42,472 bases of DNA from an uncultured Rickettsiales bacterium (GTDB lineage Bacteria; Pseudomonadota; Alphaproteobacteria; Rickettsiales; UBA1997): contig CAJQHT010000010.1 of assembly GCA_905478245.1 (NCBI GenBank), positions 1-42,472 of the forward strand, read 5' to 3'. The translations under genes and the position numbers were made by a program. The notes under the pieces are model-generated. The model ran no database searches and was not told the origin of the DNA. It saw only the letters and a program-made list of their open reading frames with translations. Below, piece by piece: positions 1-8,376 of this stretch. How positions within the stretch are numbered: the stretch's first letter is position 1; the number at the start of each line of letters is the position of its first letter.

Positions 1-122
1 CTCTTTAGTAATATGTTTTGAAGAGTAGGTCATGATAATTAGAGTTTATGTTGTTAAAGACTCTGATTATTTTAGCTGGCTTTATTTATTATTCAAGGAA
101 GAAATTAATTTATGGAAATGGT

Positions 123-219
123 ATAACTCAAGTTGTTCTTTTGCTTTCCCAGTATATTTATTATACTGGTTTCCTTTCGTGTTTTATCGTGATCAAATGG
201 ATTAATATCTGTTTTTTAG
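123..219 (-). pseudogene. Decayed duplicate of an internal ispA segment
   Basis: This stretch aligns base for base with positions 1151-1253, inside the functional ispA gene further along, in the same orientation. The first 24 bases are identical, a middle block of about 15 bases has diverged with a deletion of about five bases, and the rest is about 80% identical. The deletion and substitutions destroy the reading frame, so it cannot encode a working enzyme. The small plus-strand open frame that crosses it (48-257) looks accidental. I infer an old partial duplication. The rest of 1-336 holds no gene that I can support. Confidence 0.7.
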
Positions 220-303
220 GGCATGTCACTATTTTTATAAATTTCTTGACTTTTTAATGTTTATTAATTATAATTTATTTACAAATTGCCAATAGGCATC
301 TGC

Positions 304-323
304 GGCTCTCTTCACTGAGAGCC
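304..323 (-). terminator. Hairpin downstream of the PemK-like gene
   Basis: A perfect 7-bp stem (GGCTCTC/GAGAGCC) with a 6-base loop lies 13 bp past the stop codon of the toxin-like gene. No clear T-run follows on the minus strand, so it is at best a weak intrinsic terminator or an mRNA-stabilising hairpin. Confidence 0.35.
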
Positions 324-336
324 AAATAAATCAAAA

Positions 337-726
337 TCATCCCAATATAGTTTCACTAAGTATTTTTCTGATTTCCTCAAATTGATTACCTGTTAATCTA
401 CCCATTTTTGTTGTTAGTCTTTTTGAATCCCATAATCTTAATTGAGAAATCATTACACATTGCTCCTTATCTTTGAAATGAATCTTTTTGTAATAAGGCT
501 TTTCTTTTATTTGCGTGGTTAATGGTACTCCCCAAAATATACGATTGTTGAATTTTCTGATTACTAATATCGGTCGAGAGGAAACTTTTCCTTTACCATT
601 TTCTTCATCGCCAATATTTGCGCCTAAATGACACCACCAAATATCTCTTTGTTTAAAAGCTGGACCAATTTCTTTTCCGTCTAATTTTTGTTTTAAAATA
701 CTCCAATTGTCAAAATCTTTTTCCAT
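337..726 (-). CDS. PemK/MazF-family toxin, orphan
   Basis: The 129-residue protein matches the PemK/MazF type II toxin family, which are mRNA endoribonucleases. The N-terminal region leads into RDIWWCHLG (residues 27-35), followed by a Gly-rich segment, SRPILVIRKFN (50-60) and FWGVPLTT, the expected order of conserved blocks in this fold. Family members are usually encoded with a small antitoxin. Here neither side offers one: upstream lie 328 bases of repeats and downstream only the ispA relic. It may be a degraded toxin-antitoxin pair, a solitary toxin, or a family member with another role. No antitoxin-like short frame was recognised. The family call is fairly firm; activity is unknown. Confidence 0.75.
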   Translation of the reverse strand: MEKDFDNWSILKQKLDGKEIGPAFKQRDIWWCHLGANIGDEENGKGKVSSRPILVIRKFNNRIFWGVPLTTQIKEKPYYKKIHFKDKEQCVMISQLRLWDSKRLTTKMGRLTGNQFEEIRKILSETILG

Positions 727-780
727 AATTTAGTTTGGTATTTTTATTTTTTGCTGTTTTATTTTAATTGCGCTGAACCT

Positions 781-849
781 ATACCATTTTAACTTATAAA
801 TGAATTTAATCATTTAATAAAATATCTGTTTTAGAAGTTAAAATGGTAT
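781..849. repeat. Short palindromic element, type A
   Basis: A 69-bp element bounded by perfect 15-bp inverted repeats (ATACCATTTTAACTT and its complement). Its centre is AT-rich. A 28-bp internally deleted version occurs at 11623-11650. It is separated by a single T from the next element at 851. The gap 727-1054 consists almost entirely of these elements and holds no gene. Confidence 0.75.
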
Positions 850-850
850 T

Positions 851-1024
851 ATACCAAATCCCATTCTTTAATGAATGATATAACAAAATATTTTTTGTAA
901 GAAAAATTATAAAAAACGAGTCGTAATATGTACATATTTCGCGAGGCTTTTTATGATTTTAATCAAAAAATATAAAGTTAGATTATTTATTATTTTAACC
1001 CATTTTAAAGGTGGGAATTGGTAT
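851..1024 (+). repeat. Full-length palindromic element, type B copy 1
   Basis: A 174-bp element with imperfect terminal inverted repeats of about 20 bp (left ATACCAAATCCCATTCTTTA, right the complement of ATACCAATTCCCACCTTTAA). The middle has a hairpin core centred on the 14-bp palindrome AATATGTACATATT, flanked by A-rich and T-rich arms. A second copy at 15001-15174 has the same length and about five differences by my reading. It has no coding capacity, which fits a miniature inverted-repeat element or palindromic repeat family. Confidence 0.85.
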
Positions 1025-1025
1025 T

Positions 1026-1054
1026 ATACCAAATCCCACCTTTAATGAATGATA
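1026..1054 (+). repeat. Truncated left end of the palindromic element
   Basis: The left-end sequence of the family (ATACCAAATCCCACC, then TTTAATGAATGATAT) starts one base after the previous copy and stops exactly at the ispA stop codon (1055-1057). Confidence 0.75.
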
Positions 1055-1960
1055 TCACCGATCCCTTATAACAATAAACTCAGCTAATTGTTTTAATAAA
1101 TTTGCTTTACTACCAAATGGCTTAAGATGTAAAACTGCCTGATCGTGAAGTAACTCAAGTTGTTCTTTTGCTTTTTGCATGCCTAAAATATTAATAATAC
1201 TGGTCTCATTTCGTGTTTTTTCGTGATCAAAGGGATTAATATCCATTTTTTTAGAAGATTGGCCAGTGTGATCGAGTATGTCGTCTTTAATTTGAAAGGC
1301 TAGGCCAATATCGTGGGCATATCTAGCTAAATGCTGCCTCATTACGGGCTGGGTTTTTCCAACTATTGCTCCAGCCTCTACTGCTGCCATAAACATCTCG
1401 CCTGTTTTTAATCTGTGAAGCCTGGCAATTATTTCAGGGGTAAGACTATTGTCACCCGTTGATTCAAGGTCCATCATTTGCCCGCCAGCCATTCCGTTAA
1501 AGCCAATTGATTTTGATATTATATTTATTAATTCGCATCTAATGTGTGGATCAGGATTGGTTTGAGGATCTGATAATATTTGGAAGGCATATGTTAATAA
1601 GGAATCTCCGGCAAGAATTGCCGTAGCCTCGTTAAACTTCTTGTGACAGCTTAATTGGCCACGGCGATAATCATCGTCATCCATTGCTGGCAAATCATCA
1701 TGAATAAGAGAATAAACATGAATAAATTCTATTGCTGTTGCTACATCAATGACATCTTCTGAATCTACTCTAAATATTGCAGCAGCAGCTATTGTTAAAA
1801 ATGGTCTGATTCTTTTTCCTGGGGATAAGGCGCTATATCTCATAGCTTCAATTAATTTTGATTCTTTAAATTGCTCATTTTTTGGCAATAAAGAATCAAT
1901 TCTTTTGTTTACTAATTGGGTTATTTGGTTAAATGCGCCATCAAGATCAGAATCAATCAT
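1055..1960 (-). CDS. ispA: Polyprenyl (farnesyl/geranyl) diphosphate synthase
   Basis: IspA-type prenyl transferase, which condenses isopentenyl diphosphate with allylic diphosphates to make farnesyl or longer chains for quinones and undecaprenyl carrier. GKRIRP (residues 48-53), the first Asp-rich motif DDLPAMD (88-94), the Gln/Thr-rich middle helices and the second Asp motif in FQIKDDILD (about 225-233) are all present. At about 301 residues it has the usual length. I place the start at the ATG at 1960, one base after the uvrA stop; an in-frame TTG at 1969 would add three residues and overlap uvrA. It is the last gene of the infA-uvrA-ispA operon. The stop codon abuts a palindromic repeat. 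Bacterial FPP and GGPP synthases are hard to separate by eye, so chain length is not certain. Confidence 0.92.
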   Translation of the reverse strand: MIDSDLDGAFNQITQLVNKRIDSLLPKNEQFKESKLIEAMRYSALSPGKRIRPFLTIAAAAIFRVDSEDVIDVATAIEFIHVYSLIHDDLPAMDDDDYRRGQLSCHKKFNEATAILAGDSLLTYAFQILSDPQTNPDPHIRCELINIISKSIGFNGMAGGQMMDLESTGDNSLTPEIIARLHRLKTGEMFMAAVEAGAIVGKTQPVMRQHLARYAHDIGLAFQIKDDILDHTGQSSKKMDINPFDHEKTRNETSIINILGMQKAKEQLELLHDQAVLHLKPFGSKANLLKQLAEFIVIRDR

Positions 1961-1961
1961 T

Positions 1962-4874
1962 TTATGCAATGTTAATTTTTATATTATTATTGTCTTTGGT
2001 TAATAATTTTGCTAAATATGACCCAGTAACAGAGTCTTTGTTTTTTATGACCGCCTCAGGGGTGCCTTGCGCAACAATATAGCCCCCACTATCTCCTCCG
2101 CTTGGGCCGATATCTATAATCCAGTCTGAAGTTTTTAATACATCTAAATTATGCTCAATAACAACAACGCTATTGCCATTATCTACTAGCTTGTGCAGAA
2201 CCTGTAAAAGCTTATCTATATCTTCAAAATGCAATCCCGTGGTAGGTTCGTCCAGAATGTAGAGAGTATTGCTTGTTGCCTTTTTGCTAAGCTCACGAGA
2301 AAGTTTAATTCTTTGGGCTTCGCCGCCGGAAACTGTTGTAGCACTTTGTCCTATTTTTATATAATTAAGACCCACATCACATAGCGCTTTAAATTTATCA
2401 TAAATATGAGGCATAGATCTAAAGAAATCTGCCGCCTCTTGTGCATTCATTTCTAATATATCGGAAATGGATTTATTTTTATATTTTATTTCTAAGGTTT
2501 CACGGTTGTATCTTTTTCCATGACACACATCGCACATAACATAAACATCTGGCAGGAAATGCATCTCAATTTTAATTAAGCCGTCTCCTTGGCAATTCTC
2601 GCATCTGCCACCTTTTACATTAAAGGAGAATCTTCCGGATTTATAGCCTCTGGATCTTGATGCTGGTAAATTTGTAAAGAAATCTCTTATTGGGGTAAAG
2701 GCGCCAATATAGGTACAAGGGTTTGATCTTGGGGTTCTGCCAATTGGAGATTGATCTATCTGAATTATTTTATCAATATTTAAAGCACCTGTAATTTCAT
2801 CAAAAGGTCCAGGAGTGACTCTTGATTTATTAATAATTTTACCTAAGGCTTTATATAGTGTATGAATTATTAGGCTAGATTTTCCGCCTCCAGATATTCC
2901 GCAAACAGAAGTAAAGACTCCTAAAGGTAAATTTAAATCTACATTTTTTAAATTATTTGCCCTGGCATTTGTAATTCGAATACTTCTAGAAAAATCAACC
3001 TTTCTTCTTTTTTCGGGAAGGGGAATAGATTTTTTGCCGCTAAGATATTGTCCTGTAATACTATTCGGGTCATTAATTACTTCTTCTGGAGTTCCTTGGG
3101 AAATTATATTTCCGCCAGCCAGTCCTGCTCCGGGGCCAACATCTATCAAGTAATCAGCCTCAAGCATCATTTCCTCATCATGCTCAACCACAAGAACGGA
3201 ATTTCCCAAAGCTTTTAATTCTTTTAAGGTTGTTATTAATTTATTATTATCAGATTGATGTAGTCCAATTGAAGGCTCATCTAAAACATACATTACTCCA
3301 GAAAGTCCAGATCCAACCTGTGAGGCTAATCTTATTCTTTGAGCCTCTCCGCCAGAAAGACTGCCAGCTTTTCTATTTATAGTTAAATATTCTAAGCCAA
3401 CATTTTTTAGAAAAGATAATCTTTTATTAACTTCTTTTAACAATCTATCCGATATTGCTCGCTCTGATGCATTAAGTTTTTTGGGTAAGTCGTTAAACCA
3501 TTTGATGCTATTTGCAACAGACATTTGACTTAATTCTCCAATATGTAGATTGTTAATTTTTACACATAATGATTGCTCGCTTAATCTATAGCCTTGGCAT
3601 CTATGGCATTGTTTTAGATTTTGATATTTTACCAGCTCTTCTACTGCTAAGTTTCCTTTAGCATCACTAAGTCTGGCCTCAAGCTCACCTATTACGCCCT
3701 TAAAAATATGCTTAGCTTTAAAAGTTTTATAGCCATCATCATATTCTACCTCTATTTCCTCATTACAGCCATATAAAATAATATTTTTTATTTTTTCGTC
3801 AAGATTCTTGTAAGGCCTATTTAGGTCAAATTTGAATTTATTGGATAGGGAAGCTAATATTTGTTGATAATAGCGAGATTGAGGACCATTATTCCACACG
3901 GAAATAGCTCCTTGTTGTAGGGTTAGATTATCGTCGCTTATTATTAATTCTTCATCAAAGCATAATTCTGTTCCAAGTCCATCGCAAGATTTACATGCTC
4001 CATAAGGGCTGTTAAATGAGAAAAGTCTAGGCTCGATTTCAGATATGGTAAATCCTGATTTAGGGCAGCAAAATTTTTCAGAAAATATTAATATGTCATT
4101 TTTCTTTATATTGTCGCCATCATTTGCAGTAAAGACATCCATATTTTCAGGCAATTTAAATATCTCAACAAAAAGTAATCCTCCTGATATTTGCAGGGCA
4201 GTTTCAACAGAATCGGCAACTCTATTGCCTAATTCATCAGAGGTGACAATGCGATCAACCATAACCTCAATATCATGTTTCTTATTTTTATCGATATGAG
4301 GTAAATTTTTTAATTCATAAACTTTACCATCAATTTTTACTCTTTGAAAACCTTGCTTCTTTATAGATAATAATTCTTTTTTATGCTCACCCTTCTCTCC
4401 CCTAACTATTGGCGCTAAGATATATAATTTTGTTTTTTCTGGCAATTCAAGAATCTTTTTAACAATTTGTGATGGTGATTGACTGCTAATAGGTAAATTT
4501 GTTGCTGGAGAATATGGAACTCCAATTCTGGCATATAAAAGACGAATATGATCATATATCTCCGTAACAGTTCCCACGGTAGAACGTGGATTTCTAGAGG
4601 TAGTTTTTTGATCAATAGCAATTGCCGGAGAAAGCCCTTCTATTGATTCAACATCTGGCTTATCTTGCATATTAAGAAATTGCCTTGCATAAACTGAAAG
4701 ACTTTCTATGTAGCGCCTTTGCCCTTCTGCATATATGGTATCAAATATCAGTGAAGATTTTCCAGAGCCACTGAGCCCGGTTACAACAACTAATTTTTCT
4801 TTTGGTATATTGATGCTTATATTCTTTAGGTTATGCTCCTTTGCTCCTATTACCTTAATAAATTGCTCTTTCAT
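1962..4874 (-). CDS. uvrA: Excinuclease ABC subunit A
   Basis: UvrA is the damage-recognition ATPase of nucleotide excision repair and works as a dimer that loads UvrB. The 970-residue protein has two ABC modules: Walker A GLSGSGKSS (about 33-41) and GISGGGKSS in the second half, two LSGGEAQRI signature motifs, and Walker B sequences ending in VLDEPS and ILDEPT. The zinc-binding CxxC pairs are visible (for example CENC and CDVCHGKRY in the second module). The length is slightly above the E. coli protein (940), as in many alphaproteobacteria. It sits 17 bp after infA and one base before ispA, so the three are probably one transcript. Confidence 0.98.
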   Translation of the reverse strand: MKEQFIKVIGAKEHNLKNISINIPKEKLVVVTGLSGSGKSSLIFDTIYAEGQRRYIESLSVYARQFLNMQDKPDVESIEGLSPAIAIDQKTTSRNPRSTVGTVTEIYDHIRLLYARIGVPYSPATNLPISSQSPSQIVKKILELPEKTKLYILAPIVRGEKGEHKKELLSIKKQGFQRVKIDGKVYELKNLPHIDKNKKHDIEVMVDRIVTSDELGNRVADSVETALQISGGLLFVEIFKLPENMDVFTANDGDNIKKNDILIFSEKFCCPKSGFTISEIEPRLFSFNSPYGACKSCDGLGTELCFDEELIISDDNLTLQQGAISVWNNGPQSRYYQQILASLSNKFKFDLNRPYKNLDEKIKNIILYGCNEEIEVEYDDGYKTFKAKHIFKGVIGELEARLSDAKGNLAVEELVKYQNLKQCHRCQGYRLSEQSLCVKINNLHIGELSQMSVANSIKWFNDLPKKLNASERAISDRLLKEVNKRLSFLKNVGLEYLTINRKAGSLSGGEAQRIRLASQVGSGLSGVMYVLDEPSIGLHQSDNNKLITTLKELKALGNSVLVVEHDEEMMLEADYLIDVGPGAGLAGGNIISQGTPEEVINDPNSITGQYLSGKKSIPLPEKRRKVDFSRSIRITNARANNLKNVDLNLPLGVFTSVCGISGGGKSSLIIHTLYKALGKIINKSRVTPGPFDEITGALNIDKIIQIDQSPIGRTPRSNPCTYIGAFTPIRDFFTNLPASRSRGYKSGRFSFNVKGGRCENCQGDGLIKIEMHFLPDVYVMCDVCHGKRYNRETLEIKYKNKSISDILEMNAQEAADFFRSMPHIYDKFKALCDVGLNYIKIGQSATTVSGGEAQRIKLSRELSKKATSNTLYILDEPTTGLHFEDIDKLLQVLHKLVDNGNSVVVIEHNLDVLKTSDWIIDIGPSGGDSGGYIVAQGTPEAVIKNKDSVTGSYLAKLLTKDNNNIKINIA

Positions 4875-4891
4875 TGTTGTAAAATCTATAT

Positions 4892-5110
4892 TTAAGTATT
4901 TCTTCTGGTTATTCTGCCTTTTGTTAGGTCGTAAGTTGTCATTTCTACTTCGACCTTGTCTCCTTTTAGGATGCGAATTTTATTTTTACGTATTTTTCCA
5001 GAAGCGTGAGCTGTAATTATATGGCCATTTTCTAGCTCAACACGAAATATTGTATTAGGCAAAACCTCAACTACAACACCATCCATTGTTAGTAAATCTT
5101 CTTTAGGCAT
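4892..5110 (-). CDS. infA: Translation initiation factor IF-1
   Basis: The 72-residue S1/OB-fold protein binds the ribosomal A site during initiation. The sequence carries the standard IF-1 order: [20 protein letters not shown], the [20 protein letters not shown] block, [18 protein letters not shown] and a final RR. Length and start fit the family exactly. It leads the operon with uvrA and ispA; it is a highly expressed gene, so the operon promoter probably lies in the preceding repeat-filled gap, though I could not pick one out. Confidence 0.97.
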   Translation of the reverse strand: MPKEDLLTMDGVVVEVLPNTIFRVELENGHIITAHASGKIRKNKIRILKGDKVEVEMTTYDLTKGRITRRNT

Positions 5111-5287
5111 ATGAAATAATTATTTATGATTAATATTATGTTTGATTTCATGCCAGTACTTTTATTGAATGAGGCTGCATAACAAAAATATTTTACAATT
5201 ATATAGCTATTTAAAAATAGTATTTGGCATTAATCATTCTTCGTTAATGACCCTATCACATCATGTATCATTATGTCAAGTTTTATT

Positions 5288-5410
5288 ATATCATTCATTA
5301 AAGGTAGGAATTGGCATCATATTTCACGAGGCTTTTTATAGAATTCTAACAAAAAGATGCAGAAAGATAAGCTTGTTTGATTATTATAACTTAAAGATGA
5401 GTTTTGGTAT
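5288..5410 (+). repeat. Composite palindromic element in the gap before infA
   Basis: The 304-bp gap 5111-5414 holds no gene. It contains an inverted left end (ATCATTCATTAAAGGTAGGA, then ATTGGCAT) followed at once by the right half of a type C element: CACGAGGCTTTTTAT, AACAAAAAGATGCAG, then TTAAAGATGAGTTTTGGTAT. This looks like one element disrupted by another. Confidence 0.65.
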
Positions 5411-5414
5411 TAGA

Positions 5415-6089
5415 TTATTTATCGTTACAAGAGTGCTTTTTTAAGCCACCTATTGCATAAGATGGCTGTTTTTCTTTTTTTAAAGGACTTAATTGAGAAT
5501 TTCTGCTAAAAAATAACGAGGTAACAGAAGTATTGTGTTTTGAGGGTCTAAATCCATAAAAATCAATCTGGATAAAATCTAGCTCATCTTTTATTAATTT
5601 GGCACTGTTTGGAAACCAGTCAGAATTATCCAATATTATCAGCCCATCTTCTTTGATGGATTTAATGGTATTTTTAGCACATTTTAGTCTATTTTCATTG
5701 CAGTCAATAATAATTACATCATATTTTTTGTTATTTTTTAATATGAAATTTCTATATTCTTCCTCTTTTTTAAATTCTAGAATATAGTTGCTTCTATTTT
5801 GGCATTTTAATTTTTCTTGAATATTTTTAAGCCAATCTTGGTTATTTTCTATGGAGGTAACATTTTTTGCTATTTTAGACCAAAATATTGTGGAGTTACC
5901 GGCGCCAAATTCAAATATTTCTTTTTCTGAAAAATCTAGGCTTTTAATATATTCTATTGCTGGATAGCTGTAAAGCGGTATGGCCTCGCCATTTACATCT
6001 ATGGGTAAATTTAAATTCATGGAGCCTTTAAAGCCGTACCCTTCTGTGAATATTTTCTCAATATTTTTGAAATAGTTAATTTGTTGCAT
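5415..6089 (-). CDS. SAM-dependent methyltransferase-like protein
   Basis: The 224-residue soluble protein resembles class I SAM-dependent methyltransferases. EFGAGNSTIFWSK (about 80-92) is a glycine-rich motif I, TSIENN (about 98-103) fits the acidic end of the second strand, and YDVIIIDCNENR followed by GLIILDNSDW fits motifs around strands 4 and 5. This arrangement is seen in small predicted methyltransferases of unknown substrate. It starts four bases after the stop of the TonB-dependent receptor gene, so the two are almost certainly cotranscribed and probably iron-regulated. The substrate cannot be told from sequence. The last 25 residues are polar and may be a non-conserved tail. Confidence 0.7.
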   Translation of the reverse strand: MQQINYFKNIEKIFTEGYGFKGSMNLNLPIDVNGEAIPLYSYPAIEYIKSLDFSEKEIFEFGAGNSTIFWSKIAKNVTSIENNQDWLKNIQEKLKCQNRSNYILEFKKEEEYRNFILKNNKKYDVIIIDCNENRLKCAKNTIKSIKEDGLIILDNSDWFPNSAKLIKDELDFIQIDFYGFRPSKHNTSVTSLFFSRNSQLSPLKKEKQPSYAIGGLKKHSCNDK

Positions 6090-6093
6090 TATT

Positions 6094-8280
6094 TTAAAAA
6101 TCTATTTTAAAGCCAATTCGCGCTGTAAATGGTTTGCCTGGTCTTAGTCCAGCTGGCCTTGCGGCAACAGCATATTCTTTGTTAAAAATATTATCCACGG
6201 CAAATAAAAGATCTTTGTCTGGCAAAAATTCATAAGAAGCAGCAAAGTCAGTTACAAAATGTGAAGGAATTTTTTCTTCCTTGGCAATAGACCCTGTTCC
6301 AGCTTTTGTTCTCATGGCGCTAACAAATTTATTTGATAAATTTAGATTAAATTTATTAAACTCTGCTCCAATTGATAAAGCAATTTGATGTGGTGCTACA
6401 TATGGCATTTCGTCGCCCTTTGTAACATCTCCCCATTCCTCAAGCCCGCCTTCAAATGAGCTTTTAAACTCGCTTTCAATATAGGTGTAAGAGGCTCGAA
6501 TTGGGAAGTTCACTTGATTTTTTATAATATTTGTCTTTATTCTATATAAAGATGCCAGCTCCAGGCCTTTAACCTGAACTGCTCCGCCATTATATTGATC
6601 ACCAAGGGAGCCAACCTCTTCTACTAGAAGATTTTTATAATCATTAAAAAACAAGACGGATTCTAAGAATAAATTACCATTTCTGAATCTTGTTCCTATT
6701 TCGTAATTAACTGATTCTTCGGGATCGGCTTCATTGCCAGGTGTTGCTGATGCAAAACCCTTATGAATGCCGCCAAAAATATTTAAATTATCAGCAATTT
6801 TGTAATTTGCTGAAATTCCAGGAATTAAAACGTCCTCCGAGGTTTTGGTGGTAGTCGCATTAGTTCTGGCAGTGTCATTTTCATTATCATAGTCTTTTCT
6901 TTTAAGCTTAATACTTTCAAAGCGCAGGCCCGGAGCTAATGTTAATTTATTAATTCTAATTTCATCCTCAACAAAAACCGAAAAAGCCCTGCTTTTATTA
7001 ATACGATTTCCGGCATCTCCAGCTTCTCCTGCTTCGCTTAGGGATATTTCTCCATTTGTCATATCATAATGATGGGTATATTGCATGCGATCTTCATAAT
7101 CATCATGATATCTCATGCCATATTCTAAATTATGCTTAAAATCACCAATGTTAAATTTATTATTAGCGATAGATTGTATTCCCTGTGAAACATATTTTCT
7201 ATTATTAGCTTTAATATCCAGAACTCCATCAGACTCTCCTTTAGCAATGCTTAAAAAATCAGAATCACTAAATATTTCGCTAATAGATTTCGTGACGCTG
7301 CTGGAATTTGTTATTGCATCTAATTTATACCAATTTCTATCAAATTCATGATAATAAGCAGTATTTGTTATGTTGAAATTCTTGCTCGGCTCAATAAAAT
7401 GTTTCACTTCATATTGATAGTGATTAGCCTTCATATTATCAAGAGCGCTTGCTTTGTATCTTCTATATGGATTATCAACAAAATCCTCTAAACTAAGACC
7501 TAAATATGTTTCATTTGATTCTTCAACATTAGTGGCAATTTTAAATTCAATTGCTTGGAATATTTCAGAATCCTGACCATTATTGAATCTAATTTTGGTC
7601 ATAAAGTCAGATAATTCATAGCCAGTATCTCCGCCGCCATCAAGCTCTTTAAAACCATCTGATAATTGCTTGTCTATATTTATTACATAGCCAAAATTAT
7701 CAAAAGAATCGCCATAATTTATATTAATATTATTTTCATTATAGCTTCCTGTTGAGATGTTAAAAGTTCCTTTGGCAAAATCTGGAATTGGGGTGGTTAT
7801 TAAATTTACAGCTCCTGCGGTGGTTCTGGGGCCATATTTGATAGATGAAGAGCCTTTTCTAACTTCAATGCCTTTAATTCTGCCCGAAGATGGAAAATAA
7901 TAGGCTGAAGGAGCGCTATAGGGAGCTGGAGCAATTAGGATGCCATCCTCCATCAGGGTGATATTACCGCTTCTGTCATTGCCGCTGCCTCTAATGCCAA
8001 TATTTGGACGCAGGCCATAACCATCTTCTTCTTGTATATTGATACCCGGAACTTCTCTAATTAATCTTTGAATGTCATTTGTTTGTTTTTTATCTACTTC
8101 TTCTGGAGAGATATAGCTAGCAGAGCTAGTAAAATTGCTAGGAATTTGATATATTCCTTGATCTTGATCTTTTTTTACAATAATTGTTGGGGTAATGCCG
8201 TAATTATCTGCGAAGGCTGGGCTGGAAATTATAAAAATGCCTATCATTAGGCTATATATAGTGTTAATTGCACTTTTCAT
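6094..8280 (-). CDS. TonB-dependent outer membrane receptor, FecA-like
   Basis: The 728-residue protein has a signal peptide ending near SSPAFA (residue 24), a plug domain (about 55-170) with IQRLIREVPGINIQ, LRPNIGIRG, ITLMEDGILIAPAPYSAP, IEVRKGSSSIKYGP and AGAVNLIT, then a 22-strand type barrel ending in the terminal aromatic motif GFKIDF. The C-terminal NIFNKEYAVAARPAGLRPGKPF segment is typical of the family. The plug resembles ferric-citrate type receptors; the true substrate is unknown, but iron is likely because a strong Fur-box match lies 42 bp upstream. PTIIV near the mature N terminus (about 31-35) could be the TonB box. It is divergent from tonB and followed closely by a methyltransferase-like gene. 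Confidence 0.93.
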   Translation of the reverse strand: MKSAINTIYSLMIGIFIISSPAFADNYGITPTIIVKKDQDQGIYQIPSNFTSSASYISPEEVDKKQTNDIQRLIREVPGINIQEEDGYGLRPNIGIRGSGNDRSGNITLMEDGILIAPAPYSAPSAYYFPSSGRIKGIEVRKGSSSIKYGPRTTAGAVNLITTPIPDFAKGTFNISTGSYNENNININYGDSFDNFGYVINIDKQLSDGFKELDGGGDTGYELSDFMTKIRFNNGQDSEIFQAIEFKIATNVEESNETYLGLSLEDFVDNPYRRYKASALDNMKANHYQYEVKHFIEPSKNFNITNTAYYHEFDRNWYKLDAITNSSSVTKSISEIFSDSDFLSIAKGESDGVLDIKANNRKYVSQGIQSIANNKFNIGDFKHNLEYGMRYHDDYEDRMQYTHHYDMTNGEISLSEAGEAGDAGNRINKSRAFSVFVEDEIRINKLTLAPGLRFESIKLKRKDYDNENDTARTNATTTKTSEDVLIPGISANYKIADNLNIFGGIHKGFASATPGNEADPEESVNYEIGTRFRNGNLFLESVLFFNDYKNLLVEEVGSLGDQYNGGAVQVKGLELASLYRIKTNIIKNQVNFPIRASYTYIESEFKSSFEGGLEEWGDVTKGDEMPYVAPHQIALSIGAEFNKFNLNLSNKFVSAMRTKAGTGSIAKEEKIPSHFVTDFAASYEFLPDKDLLFAVDNIFNKEYAVAARPAGLRPGKPFTARIGFKIDF

Positions 8281-8321
8281 TTTAATAAATATTTAATTTT
8301 ACTTGACTTTTACAAAAGAAT

Positions 8322-8340
8322 GATAATAATTATCATTATC
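8322..8340. promoter_or_regulatory. Fur box between the receptor gene and tonB
   Basis: GATAATAATTATCATTATC matches the classical 19-bp Fur consensus GATAATGATAATCATTATC at 17 of 19 positions. It lies in the divergent intergenic region, so one bound Fur could repress both directions. Confidence 0.85.
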
Positions 8341-8356
8341 AATGGCTTAAATTTAG

Positions 8357-8371
8357 TGATAACAATTATCA
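8357..8371. promoter_or_regulatory. Second Fur-like palindrome
   Basis: TGATAACAATTATCA is a 15-bp imperfect palindrome close to the Fur core and lies 16 bp past the first box on the tonB side. It may extend Fur binding. Confidence 0.5.
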
Positions 8372-8376
8372 AAGTC

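Noticed and set aside
48-257. Open frame of 69 codons on the plus strand
   Set aside because: It crosses the decayed ispA fragment on the opposite strand and shows only hydrophobic residues expected of AT-rich non-coding DNA.
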